From: CAXRDE01 sp964229355
Lineage (GTDB): Bacteria > Cyanobacteriota > Sericytochromatia > UBA7694
Direction of reading: 5' to 3'
DNA: 64,000 nt
Assembly: GCA_964229355.1 (NCBI GenBank)
Contig: CAXRDE010000002.1
Coordinates: 62,001 to 126,000, forward strand
The position numbers and the translations under genes are program-made. Positions 8,084-16,077 of the stretch are shown in pieces (position 1 is the first letter of the stretch; every line of letters begins with the position of its first letter). The notes beneath the pieces are model-generated. The model was not told the origin of the DNA. It was given only the letters and a program-made list of their open reading frames with translations, and did not search any database.

Positions 8084-10312
8084 TTAATGGGTTTGACAAA
8101 TCCTTTTGATTTCTGCTTTTAATTGCTGAACGCCTTGTGGTTCGGTGTTTACGAGTCTGCTTAAATTCTTTTTGAGTAGGGCTTTGAGTTGTTGACGATG
8201 GTTGACGTCAGTAGCAATACGAACGGCTTTTTTTATATAGTCTTCTACAGAATGAGCCACTGTATAATCTAACATATTCAGGCGCTCATAAAATGCACGC
8301 GTGATGCGGCTGCGATAAAAGGGCCCGGGTAGCGTGACAATAAGCTGATTTAGGCTTAAAATTTGGTAGTTTGTGGTACCACTGCCAAAGCAAAACGTGT
8401 CTAAAATAACATCTGCAGTGATAATGGCCTGTTGAAACTCCGTTTTTTTCATCCAATCCATAAAGTGAATGCGGTGGCTTAGCTCACCCAGAGAGTCACT
8501 AAAGCGTTGCTGCAAGGCTATCGATGTTTCAGGATCCTCAGGCAGATGCACAAAATAAATTTTAGCGTAAGAATCGTGAGTCAAAATGCCTTGTAAAGCA
8601 ACATCAAAGTCAGGGTGCACTTTAAACAGAGTCATCGGACAGAAATAAATGTGGGTGGTTTCATCTGCTTCAGGAAAAAGCTGCCTATTTGTCTTCGGCA
8701 GAATTTCAGGGAGGGGAGGGTATTTGGAGAGGCGATCTTGAAGAATGATCACCGTTTCGCTATAGCTTTGTTTTAAATCCTTTAAATCTTTATGACCAGA
8801 AGAAAAAAAATAATCCATATGGGGAATACCACTGGTTACAGGGTGCCCCGAAAGTAAACCCTGAATTGGGGCTAAACGACGCGTCGCTAAAAAATAGCTG
8901 TTCCAATCCATACCAATATCGGTATAAATCAAAACGTCTAGCTGCCAGGCCTGCAGTTGAGTTTTACAGGCTTGCTCACTGCTTTCAGCGACAAAGTGCG
9001 CTGCGGCCTCTTCAAGCTTTTTTGTTTGATAGTCTTGCTTGTGTCCCATGTGTAAGACGTGGACGCTAAACTCGGGATCTTTAGCCAATTCAAGAATGAT
9101 ATTGCCATAAGCATTAAACACCGAGTGGTTATAAAAGTAACTGGAAACAAACCCGACTCTAAAGGGTGCCGTTTGTGCGGGGCGATAGGGCAGGGTGTGA
9201 AGTTTAGGGCTGTTGTTGTACACGGCTCGGTGGGCAATACGCCCCAACTGACTAACCAGCTCCTTATCGTTCAATCCCTGGTAGGCCAGGCCAAAAGGAT
9301 AACCTAGCATGAGCGGCGGTATGGGCTTGTTTGTGGGAAGCTTGTTCATTGCTTGCTCAAGCTCATTGAGCTGATCTTGATAGCGTTGCCGATACTGCAT
9401 TAATTCCTCATGGCTCTTATAGACCTTCGGAAATTGTGAAGCCTGGTCAAGTTTATAGGTGAGGGCATGGGGAGCAAGGGCGTGAGCCTTTTGGTAACAG
9501 CGTTCAAAAAGCGCCTGTTGGTTGTGCCGATGGGCAGCAACGCCCCAGTTTCTATAAAATGTGTGAGGAGGTAAGGGCAGACGCGGGGTGTAAGGCTCAA
9601 GGGCCGCAAAGTAAGGCAGACAGCTTTGGTGTTTTTCGTGTTTCCAGAGTCGATCAAGGGTGTTGTATATAGAAGGTAAGAGCGTGTCTAATGCGTATTC
9701 TAAAGCAGTTTCTAGATAAGGACTGGCAGCAGTATCGCGTTGGTTTTCACAGCAAGCGATCACATATTGGCTGATCCAGGCTGCTGCTTTAGAGGACCTG
9801 GTTTTTGCCATATTAAAGAAGAGATCAAAGGTTGTGCTGTGCTGTAGCAATGTGGGGTTTGTAAAGAGCACTGGCATTGTGGTGGTACTCTCATAGGCTT
9901 GCAGAGTCGCTTTAAGCCATACTTTAGCGGCATCCAATTGCTGTTGCTGTACATATATATCGGCAATGTTCAGATAAAAGTCCCCATCGTGAGTACGAAA
10001 GGATTCCGGGCCTGTAAGCCCTTCGCAGTATGACAAAAGTGCTTCTGTATGGTTTTGACCCCGAAGCAGTTGGATAAGGTTGAAGGCGTAAGTGGCATTG
10101 GAGGGATCATATTGGAGGGCTTGTTGCATGGCCTCTGTTGCCAGTATCAAGTCTCCATTTTCTGCAGCCGCCGCTGCCAGCGCAGTATAGCCAGGAGCCC
10201 AGTTTGGTGCTTCTTGCGTCAGTTTTTGGGCCTGAGTTTGTGCTACCTGAATTTGTCCGTGATGAATAAGTTCAAAGATTTTCTGATAAAGGTCTTTGGA
10301 GTTGGGGTTCAT
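8084..10312 (-). CDS. TPR / GT41 (SPINDLY/OGT-like) glycosyltransferase
   Basis: Predicted cytoplasmic protein O-glycosyltransferase of family GT41 (742 aa). Residues 1-~330 are TPR-like helices (for example 'APGYTALAAAAAENGDLILATEAMQQALQ' split over ~35-65). Residues ~385-735 match the SPY/OGT catalytic region: FRVGFVSSYFYNHSV near 385, the signature GHPVTSGIPHMDYF (His490), then a donor-site half with HFMDWM, DVILDTFCFGSGTTNYQ and SRITRAFYERL. Members of this family transfer a sugar from a nucleotide donor (GlcNAc or fucose in characterised members) to Ser/Thr. It lies between Ser/Thr/Pro-rich lipoproteins on both sides, which suggests but does not prove substrates. The Shine-Dalgarno site is weak. 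Family call firm; donor and targets are inference. Confidence 0.85.
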   Translation of the reverse strand: MNPNSKDLYQKIFELIHHGQIQVAQTQAQKLTQEAPNWAPGYTALAAAAAENGDLILATEAMQQALQYDPSNATYAFNLIQLLRGQNHTEALLSYCEGLTGPESFRTHDGDFYLNIADIYVQQQQLDAAKVWLKATLQAYESTTTMPVLFTNPTLLQHSTTFDLFFNMAKTRSSKAAAWISQYVIACCENQRDTAASPYLETALEYALDTLLPSIYNTLDRLWKHEKHQSCLPYFAALEPYTPRLPLPPHTFYRNWGVAAHRHNQQALFERCYQKAHALAPHALTYKLDQASQFPKVYKSHEELMQYRQRYQDQLNELEQAMNKLPTNKPIPPLMLGYPFGLAYQGLNDKELVSQLGRIAHRAVYNNSPKLHTLPYRPAQTAPFRVGFVSSYFYNHSVFNAYGNIILELAKDPEFSVHVLHMGHKQDYQTKKLEEAAAHFVAESSEQACKTQLQAWQLDVLIYTDIGMDWNSYFLATRRLAPIQGLLSGHPVTSGIPHMDYFFSSGHKDLKDLKQSYSETVIILQDRLSKYPPLPEILPKTNRQLFPEADETTHIYFCPMTLFKVHPDFDVALQGILTHDSYAKIYFVHLPEDPETSIALQQRFSDSLGELSHRIHFMDWMKKTEFQQAIITADVILDTFCFGSGTTNYQILSLNQLIVTLPGPFYRSRITRAFYERLNMLDYTVAHSVEDYIKKAVRIATDVNHRQQLKALLKKNLSRLVNTEPQGVQQLKAEIKRICQTH

Positions 10313-10331
10313 GAGCCAAATCTTTCATGTT

Positions 10332-10359
10332 AAAAAGCCTCCCGTGAGGGAGGCTTTTT
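10332..10359 (-). terminator. Rho-independent terminator
   Basis: Perfect 12-bp stem AAAAAGCCTCCC/GGGAGGCTTTTT with a 4-nt loop. Read on the minus strand it ends the lipoprotein gene at 10381 just before the GT41 gene start; the symmetric T/A tails make it potentially bidirectional. Confidence 0.85.
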
Positions 10360-10380
10360 GTTATTGCGTATTCGCTAAAT

Positions 10381-11650
10381 TTAGCCAGCTACAGCAGAGG
10401 CATCGTTGTCGCTTGAATCAACGCTGTTACCAGCGGGGTCAAGAACGGTGGTTTTAACCGTGATTTCGATGTTTTGACCAGGGCTAAATACTGCATCACT
10501 TGAACTGCTGGTGAAGAGCAGTACGGTTTTGTTGGTGGCGTCGTTGCTATCAAACACAGCTTCTCCGGTGCCTCCAGCAACAGTGCTCCAGTCTGCGTTA
10601 GAACCGCCATTGATGCTGATTTGGTAGTTCGCACCGGCCTGGGCTCCGGTTACACCCGTGTTACCGCTGTCGGTTACTGCACCAGCAGCTTCGTTGGCTA
10701 CATCGTTAACACCACCAGCTACAGGGCCAGCCAGGGTGCGGTGAATCATGCGCTCAGAGAAACGTACTTTAATGGTGTCACCATTGCTGGTACCAGAGTT
10801 TCCACCATCAACGACGGTGATGCTTTCCACAGTGGGTTTGTCTTCATCGGTATTGATGGAGAATTTGTAGTAGTCTTCAAATTGTCCTTCGGTCAGTTTG
10901 AAGTGGTCTTCATCGCGGGTAATGCCAGACTTATCTTTAAGACCTGCGGTTCCGCCTTCAAAGGTTACGGCGTAGTCAGGTACGTTGTCAGAGTCGGTGT
11001 CAGTGGGCAGCATGCGCTCTTCTTTGAAGGTCATGGTGACTTCAGTGTCGTCGCTGTTCCAGCTGGCATTGAATGCAGATTTGTCCCAAACGAGACTTCC
11101 GTTGTTGCCGCTGGTTCCTGAAATGTTGCCGTTTGATGCACTGGCCGCATTGAAGGTGGTTTCGTCATCAACGCTGAGGGTTTCAGAGGTGCCGAAGGCG
11201 TGGATTTGGAACGCATCAACTACAGTTTGGCGGTCCATGGGCTCAGAGAAGCGAAGAACGAAGCTGGTGCCAGGGTTGATGCCAGAAGCGTTGCGGCCTG
11301 GGGTAACCATGGTGACTTCGGGTTTATCGCTCAGGGCGTTGAATTCAGTGCCGAAGCCGGTGCTGTTAGAGCTGGCAACGCCGAAGTCATAACGGTTCGC
11401 ATCGGGATCGCCTTGCTTGTTAGACTTGAGTACTTCTACACGACGACGGGTGGTGTAACCGTTGCGGCTTGCAGTAATTTCAAGTTGAACACCGGCAGGT
11501 GCGTTGTTGAAAGCGTAGGTTCCGCCAGCGGTGACGGTGCTGACTTCGTAAGCAACGCTGCTGTTCAGAGACTTAGCGGTTACGGTTACGCCGTCAAGAG
11601 GCGCATTGGTGTCATCGTAAACTTTACCGTTGAAGGTGGTTCTTTCGATA
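10381..11650. repeat. 1.27-kb direct repeat, copy A
   Basis: Collinear with 12165-13434 at a constant offset of 1784 bp at both ends, with scattered substitutions and no net indel. It covers the domains of the lipoprotein but not its signal peptide and tether. Confidence 0.85.
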
Positions 11651-11973
11651 ACAGAGATATCGCCTTCGCTAGGAGCCAGGGTCGCTGAAGGACTGGCGGT
11701 GGCAGAAGGATCTGCAGAAGGCATCGCAGAGGCGCTAGGATTCGCAGAGGGCATGGCAGAAGCGCTAGGATCTGCAGAAGGCATGGCAGAAGCGCTAGGA
11801 TCTGCAGAAGGCATCGCAGAAGCGCTAGGTGCGGTAGAGGGAGCGGTAGAGGCTGTAGGCTCAGCAGAAGGTGTGCCTGGGGTTGTAGGGGTTTCAGTAG
11901 GCGAGCACGCAGCCAGTACAGAGAATGATGCGGCAGCTACAAAAACTTTGGATAAAATACGTTGGGTAGTCAT
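10381..11973 (-). CDS. Ser/Pro-rich lipoprotein, duplicate copy A
   Basis: Lipoprotein of 530 aa. Start set at ATG 11973 because GGAAAGG lies 7 nt upstream and the twin gene starts at the same residue; an upstream in-frame start at 11997 would put charged residues before the signal peptide. Signal peptide to lipobox LAAC (Cys23), a tether of PSADPSASAM repeats (~50-95), a carboxypeptidase-regulatory-like beta-sandwich ('FNGKVYDDTNAPLDGVTVTA', ~115-190), then Ig-like domains with the FSEPMDRQTV and VRFSERMIHRT motifs of the Big_5/SwmB type. From the sandwich onward it is almost identical to the gene at 12165. It is likely a cell-surface structural or adhesive protein. Confidence 0.85.
   Translation of the reverse strand: MTTQRILSKVFVAAASFSVLAACSPTETPTTPGTPSAEPTASTAPSTAPSASAMPSADPSASAMPSADPSASAMPSANPSASAMPSADPSATASPSATLAPSEGDISVIERTTFNGKVYDDTNAPLDGVTVTAKSLNSSVAYEVSTVTAGGTYAFNNAPAGVQLEITASRNGYTTRRRVEVLKSNKQGDPDANRYDFGVASSNSTGFGTEFNALSDKPEVTMVTPGRNASGINPGTSFVLRFSEPMDRQTVVDAFQIHAFGTSETLSVDDETTFNAASASNGNISGTSGNNGSLVWDKSAFNASWNSDDTEVTMTFKEERMLPTDTDSDNVPDYAVTFEGGTAGLKDKSGITRDEDHFKLTEGQFEDYYKFSINTDEDKPTVESITVVDGGNSGTSNGDTIKVRFSERMIHRTLAGPVAGGVNDVANEAAGAVTDSGNTGVTGAQAGANYQISINGGSNADWSTVAGGTGEAVFDSNDATNKTVLLFTSSSSDAVFSPGQNIEITVKTTVLDPAGNSVDSSDNDASAVAG
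11708..11827 (-). repeat. 30-nt in-frame tandem repeat (4 units)
   Basis: Four 30-nt units coding PSADPSASAM-type decapeptides in the lipoprotein tether. Units differ by one to three bases. Copy number could vary by slippage or recombination without changing frame. Confidence 0.85.
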
Positions 11974-12112
11974 AAAAAAACCTTTCCTTTTAAACACAAT
12001 GGTTTAATCTTTGTGTTGTGCTTACATACTACTAGACGAGGGCGTCGGGTGTAAGTTCCATTCGTCACTAAAATTTTTTATTTTTTAATAGCCAAAATAT
12101 ATATTTTTATAC

Positions 12113-12138
12113 GATAAAAGCCTCCCCGAAGGGAGGCT
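12113..12138 (-). terminator. Rho-independent terminator with UUCG loop
   Basis: On the minus strand AGCCTCCC-TTCG-GGGAGGCT is followed by TTTAT. The loop is a C(UUCG)G tetraloop, an exceptionally stable form. It ends the lipoprotein gene at 12165. Confidence 0.8.
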
Positions 12139-12164
12139 ATTTATTTTACCGTGTGGAGCTAGAC

Positions 12165-13434
12165 TTAGCCAGCTACAGCAGAGGCATCGTTGTCGCTTGA
12201 ATCAACGCTGTTACCAGCGGGGTCAAGGACGGTGGTTTTAACGGTGATTTCGATATTTTGACCGGGCATAAATACCATATCACTTGAGCTGCTGGTGAAG
12301 AGCAGTACGGTTTTGTTGGTGGCGTCGTTGCTATCAAACACAGCTTCTCCGGTGCCTCCAGCAACAGTGCTCCAGTCAGCGTTAGAACCGCCATTGATGC
12401 TGATTTGGTAGTTAGCAGCAGCTTGGGCTCCAGTTACACCAATGTCGTTAGTGTCGGTTACTGCACCAGGAGCTTCGTTGGCTACATCGTTAACACCACC
12501 AGCTACAGGGCCGGCTAAGGTGCGGTGAATCATGCGCTCAGAGAAGCGTACTTTAATGGTGTCACCATTGCTGGTACCAGAGTTTCCACCATCAACAACG
12601 GTGATGCTTTCCACGGTGGGCTTGTCTTCATCGGTTTCGATGGAGAATTTGTAGTAGTCTTCAAATTGTCCTTCGGTCAGTTTGAAGTGGTCTTCATTGC
12701 GGGTAATGCCAGACTTATCTTTAAGACCTGCGGTTCCGCCTTCAAAGGTTACGGCGTAGTCAGGTACGTTGTCAGAATCAGTGTCAGTGGGCAGCGCGCG
12801 CTCTTCTTTGAAGGTCATGGTGACTTCGGTGTCGTCGCTGTTCCAGCTGGCGTTGAATGCAGATTTGTCCCAAACGAGACTGCCGTTAGGACCGCTGGTT
12901 CCTGAAATGTTACCGTTTGAAGCGCTGGCCGCATTGAAGGTGGTTTCGTCATCAACGCTGAGGGTTTCAGAGGTACCAAAGGCGTGGATTTGGAACGCAT
13001 CGGTAACGGTTTGACGGTCCATAGGCTCAGAGAACTTCAGAACGAAGCTGGTGGTGTTGCTAACGCCAGAAGCGTTGCGGCCTGGGGTAACCATGGTGAC
13101 TTCAGGCTTATCGCTCAGGGCGTTGAATTCAGTGCCGAAACCGGTGCTGTTAGAGCTGGCAACGCCGAAGTCATAACGGTTCGCATCGGGATCACCCTGT
13201 TTGTTAGACTTGAGTACTTCTACACGACGACGGGTGGTGTAACCGTTGCGGCTTGCAGTAATTTCAAGTTGAACACCGGCAGGTGCGTTGTTGAAAGCGT
13301 AGGTTCCGCCAGCGGTGGTGGTGCTGACTTCGTAAGCAACGCTGCTGTTCAGAGACTTAGCGGTTACGGTTACGCCGTCAAGAGGAGCATTGGTGTCATC
13401 GTAAACTTTACCGTTGAAGGTGGTTCTTTCGATA
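12165..13434. repeat. 1.27-kb direct repeat, copy B
   Basis: Partner of 10381-11650 (see that entry). High identity suggests recent duplication or continuing gene conversion. Confidence 0.85.
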
Positions 13435-13694
13435 ATTGAAATGTCTTCCTGGGTAGGAGGCAGGGTAGCTGAAGGGCTAGCAGAAGGAGCCATGGAAGGC
13501 TCAGTAGTAGGAGCCATGGAAGGCTCGGTAGAAGGAGCCATGGAAGGCTCAGCAGAAGGCTCAGCAGAGGCGTCTACAGAAGGGCTAGAGCTAGGGCTAG
13601 GTTCGGTGGTACCAGGAGCAGGTCCGCAAGCGGCCAGCATAGAGAGGGTCGCGGCTGCGGCTAAGGTGCTGCTCAAAATTTTTCTTGTTTGCAT
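12165..13694 (-). CDS. Ser/Pro-rich lipoprotein, duplicate copy B
   Basis: 509-aa twin of the gene at 10381: same order of signal peptide (lipobox LAAC, Cys23), low-complexity tether, carboxypeptidase-regulatory-like domain and Big_5-type Ig domains. The tether differs (PSMAPSTE-type octapeptides instead of PSADPSASAM), as do the signal peptide and a few surface residues, while ~1.27 kb of DNA is nearly the same. An AAGGAGATG-type ribosome site lies upstream of ATG 13694. Each copy has its own hairpin terminator, so they can be expressed separately. Likely a surface protein; ligand unknown. Confidence 0.85.
   Translation of the reverse strand: MQTRKILSSTLAAAATLSMLAACGPAPGTTEPSPSSSPSVDASAEPSAEPSMAPSTEPSMAPTTEPSMAPSASPSATLPPTQEDISIIERTTFNGKVYDDTNAPLDGVTVTAKSLNSSVAYEVSTTTAGGTYAFNNAPAGVQLEITASRNGYTTRRRVEVLKSNKQGDPDANRYDFGVASSNSTGFGTEFNALSDKPEVTMVTPGRNASGVSNTTSFVLKFSEPMDRQTVTDAFQIHAFGTSETLSVDDETTFNAASASNGNISGTSGPNGSLVWDKSAFNASWNSDDTEVTMTFKEERALPTDTDSDNVPDYAVTFEGGTAGLKDKSGITRNEDHFKLTEGQFEDYYKFSIETDEDKPTVESITVVDGGNSGTSNGDTIKVRFSERMIHRTLAGPVAGGVNDVANEAPGAVTDTNDIGVTGAQAAANYQISINGGSNADWSTVAGGTGEAVFDSNDATNKTVLLFTSSSSDMVFMPGQNIEITVKTTVLDPAGNSVDSSDNDASAVAG
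13486..13557 (-). repeat. 24-nt in-frame tandem repeat (3 units)
   Basis: Three 24-nt units in the tether of the copy B lipoprotein, coding octapeptides of the PSMAPSTE type. The unit length differs from the 30-nt repeat of copy A, so the tethers evolved independently after duplication. Confidence 0.8.
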
Positions 13695-13903
13695 CGTCAG
13701 GGTTCATCTCCTTGAACTTGAGTAATACTTGATATCATTTTTTGATGTCTGACTGTTTAGACGGCACCGGTTTCGGAAAGTTCCAAAGTGTGTCAAAAAA
13801 ACTTTGATATTTTTTTAACGGGTGCATCTAACGCTTAGACTACATATTTACATTCAAACCCATCAAACGTCAAATTTTTGTAAGCGACCTCACCAAAGCA
13901 CGA
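13695..13903. other. Intergenic region, promoter side of copy B
   Basis: AT-rich stretch upstream of the lipoprotein at 12165-13694. It must hold that gene's promoter, but I cannot pick one with confidence: TTGACA-like -35 boxes are present on the minus strand (TTGACG near 13870, TTGACA near 13795) without a matching -10 at proper spacing. I see no ORF in it. Confidence 0.5.
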
Positions 13904-13950
13904 AAAAACCCGTCATTTCTAGCTTTGATAGGCTTTTGAGACGGGTTTTT
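13904..13950 (-). terminator. Terminator after the dap-rpn operon
   Basis: AAAAACCCGTC (13904-13914) pairs with GACGGGTTTTT (13940-13950) around a 25-nt loop that can fold further. On the minus strand the stem ends in a T-run, so it terminates transcription coming through the nuclease gene at 14031. Confidence 0.75.
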
Positions 13951-14006
13951 GATTAAGGTAAGCTTAAATTTCTTTAAATTTCTTTAAAAATTTATGGGTT
14001 AAAGGC

Positions 14007-14025
14007 ACTTTTGGGGCCCAAAAGT
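14007..14025. repeat. 19-bp palindrome
   Basis: ACTTTTGGGGCCCAAAAGT is a perfect inverted repeat (9-bp arms around one base), 5 bp past the stop of the nuclease gene. No T-run follows on the minus strand; it may be an RNA-stabilising hairpin or a protein site. Confidence 0.5.
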
Positions 14026-14030
14026 TGCTT

Positions 14031-14993
14031 TTAGAGCTCAGCAATCTCTTGTGCAGACAGGCCAGTATATTTGCGGATGACGTCCAGGGGCAAACCGTCG
14101 GCTTTCATCTTTTGAGCTGTTTCGCGCTTTCCTTCACGCTTCCCTTCGCGCTTTCCCTCGCGCTTTCCTTCGCGTTTTCCTTCGCGTTTTCCTTTTTCGA
14201 GGCCTTTTTCGAGGCCTTTTGCCTCTCCTTCTGCAATTAGGCGCTTATCTTTTTCACTGATGGCATTCACAAACATTTGCTTTACCTCCGTTTTGTCGGT
14301 ATAGATCCGCTCAAAGGCTTTGTAGTCATTGGTATTGATGCGTCCGTCTACTGCCAGCATCTTGAACCAGTTTAAAAACAATGATACCGCGATACGATCC
14401 TCTTTTTCAAACAGTTTCATGAGCTCTTCACCCAGGGCGTCAAGCTGGTAATGGTTTTCAGCTAAAAAGAGGGTAGAGACAATATTCTGCATATTGAGTA
14501 ACTGTTCAGAAGAATACTCATTTTCTGCAATTTTGAAGTATTTGAAACCAATACCAAATTGACCCAGTAGCTCATGGTTTGCGATGGTATCTGCAATAAA
14601 CTCGGGGGCATTCCATTGCGGATCGCCGTTGTAAAGCAGGATAGGGTAGACGGGGGGAAGCTTGTGTTTAACTTGTCCTGACTTAATCATAGCAAGATAA
14701 AGACTCGTAATATAGTTCAGAATACGAACCGAGATAAATTTATCCACGCTCGATTGAAATTCCAGGAGCAAGTACACAAGCACCTCTTTGTCTTTGAGCT
14801 GAATGCGGTAGATTAGGTCTGACTCAGTGGCTTTATAGTCCTCAGAGATAAAGCTGTGGTCTACCGTTTTTGCGGTACTAAAGTCTAAGTCTTTGACCCA
14901 GGGTTCGGGCACAAAGGACTCTAACAATTGACGAAAAATCGTGACATTAGAAAACAAGCGCTTGTAGCCGTAATCATGCACATGGTAGACCAT
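14031..14993 (-). CDS. Rpn/YhgA-like PD-(D/E)XK nuclease
   Basis: 320-aa protein of the Rpn (recombination-promoting nuclease / 'transposase_31', PD-(D/E)XK) family. N-terminal motif YKRLFSNVTIFRQLLESFVP and the core 'SDLIYRI...VLVYLLLEFQSS' fit the family's catalytic D...E-x-Q arrangement; characterised members are DNA endonucleases linked to recombination and phage defence. Residues ~255-290 are a run of EGKR/EKGL tetrapeptides coded by 12-nt DNA repeats, followed by a C-terminal segment DVIRKYTGLSAQEIAEL that resembles the variable tail helix of this family. It starts 16 nt after dapD with GGAG 7 nt ahead of ATG, so it is probably read from the dap operon. It is not a transposon: no flanking inverted repeats are visible. 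Confidence 0.85.
   Translation of the reverse strand: MVYHVHDYGYKRLFSNVTIFRQLLESFVPEPWVKDLDFSTAKTVDHSFISEDYKATESDLIYRIQLKDKEVLVYLLLEFQSSVDKFISVRILNYITSLYLAMIKSGQVKHKLPPVYPILLYNGDPQWNAPEFIADTIANHELLGQFGIGFKYFKIAENEYSSEQLLNMQNIVSTLFLAENHYQLDALGEELMKLFEKEDRIAVSLFLNWFKMLAVDGRINTNDYKAFERIYTDKTEVKQMFVNAISEKDKRLIAEGEAKGLEKGLEKGKREGKREGKREGKREGKREGKRETAQKMKADGLPLDVIRKYTGLSAQEIAEL
14121..14216 (-). repeat. 12-nt in-frame tandem repeats
   Basis: Six 12-nt units coding (R)EGK-type tetrapeptides (14121-14192), then two units coding KGLE (14193-14216). Length changes in steps of 12 keep the frame, so the linker of the nuclease can vary. Confidence 0.85.
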
Positions 14994-15009
14994 TTTTTAC
15001 TCCTAACCT

Positions 15010-16077
15010 CTAATTATGGCTGTGCAACTCCGCATTTAAAGCAATGGTTTTGGCGTTGGGCTTGCAGATCACCTGGCCTGTGCGTGAGTCCTGAATAAAC
15101 AACATGTAGTCACGGCCTGACAGCTCGCGGGCGTTCACAATGTTTTGACCTGGATCCACGTTGTTGCCATCGCGATCTACCGGGTGATCATTGGCGTCTA
15201 CAAGGGCGACCTTCATGCCTGCGTAAATGTACAGGCCCGCAGCAATGGTGCAGCCGTTGCCCAGCGAAATACCGGTGCCCGCGTTGGCGCCCAGCAAGCA
15301 GTGGTCGCCCAGGCGAATGACGTGGTTGTTGCCCCCTGAGAGGGTTCCCATAATCGAAGCGCCACCACCCACGTCAGAGTTGTGCCCCACAAAGACCCCG
15401 GCCGAAACGCGGCCCTCGATCATGGCGTTGCCCGCCGTGCCTGCGTTAAAGTTAACGTAGCCCGCGGGCATCACCGTCGTGCCTTCACCCAAATGAGCCC
15501 CCAGACGCACCTGTGCACCGGCGGCAATACGCACCCCGCTGGGCACGTGATAATTGACCAGATAGGGGAATTTGTCAATGTGGCTCACCACCAGGGGTTC
15601 GCCCTGTAGCATCGCTTTGATGCGTTCCTGGGCCAGATCGGCGGGCAAGATGGGGCCTTTTTGTGTCCAGGCCACGTTGGTCAGGGCGGCAAAGGCCTGC
15701 TCTAAACACACGCCGTGGGGCTGCACCAGACGGTGAGAGAGCAGGTGCAGCTTTAAGTAGGCTTCTTCAGCGCTTTTTACAGCCTGGGTGGTATCCACCA
15801 GCACCATCAAACCCAGTTCTATTTCGCCATAGGCAGGGGTTGCCATGCCAAGGGCCAGTACCTGGGTCAGCAGCGTTTTTTGTGGGCGATCGCCCCAGAT
15901 TTCGGCGAGGGTGTCGTGGTCCTCGGGTGCAAAGCCCAGCCATTGGTTTTCGGCGCTGAGTTCAAGTTTGTCTTGCAGACGGTTCCACAGGGCTTCATCT
16001 TGACTGATTTCAGGGTAAAGCACATCTAAGGTCTGGGCGTCTTTGTGGCGGCGTAAGCCAAGGGCAAAATAGGTCAT
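15010..16077 (-). CDS. dapD: Tetrahydrodipicolinate N-succinyltransferase
   Basis: Transfers succinate from succinyl-CoA to tetrahydrodipicolinate in the diaminopimelate/lysine pathway; cytoplasmic trimer. The 355-aa product has the long-form N-terminal domain followed by a left-handed beta-helix (~190-300) with hexapeptide turns and the conserved blocks YVNFNAGTAGN, GHNSDVGGGASIMGTLSGG and LLGANAGTGISLG. It starts with ATG overlapping the dapE stop by 4 nt (ATGA), so translation is coupled. Third gene of dapC-dapE-dapD. Confidence 0.95.
   Translation of the reverse strand: MTYFALGLRRHKDAQTLDVLYPEISQDEALWNRLQDKLELSAENQWLGFAPEDHDTLAEIWGDRPQKTLLTQVLALGMATPAYGEIELGLMVLVDTTQAVKSAEEAYLKLHLLSHRLVQPHGVCLEQAFAALTNVAWTQKGPILPADLAQERIKAMLQGEPLVVSHIDKFPYLVNYHVPSGVRIAAGAQVRLGAHLGEGTTVMPAGYVNFNAGTAGNAMIEGRVSAGVFVGHNSDVGGGASIMGTLSGGNNHVIRLGDHCLLGANAGTGISLGNGCTIAAGLYIYAGMKVALVDANDHPVDRDGNNVDPGQNIVNARELSGRDYMLFIQDSRTGQVICKPNAKTIALNAELHSHN

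Noticed and set aside
11708..11827. Regular 30-nt repeats suggestive of CRISPR or minisatellite
   Set aside because: They are in-frame decapeptide repeats of a lipoprotein tether without spacers.
14031..14993. Annotated by some families as a transposase (PD-(D/E)XK 'transposase_31')
   Set aside because: No terminal inverted repeats or target duplication are seen and it sits directly downstream of dapD; an Rpn-type nuclease is the better call.
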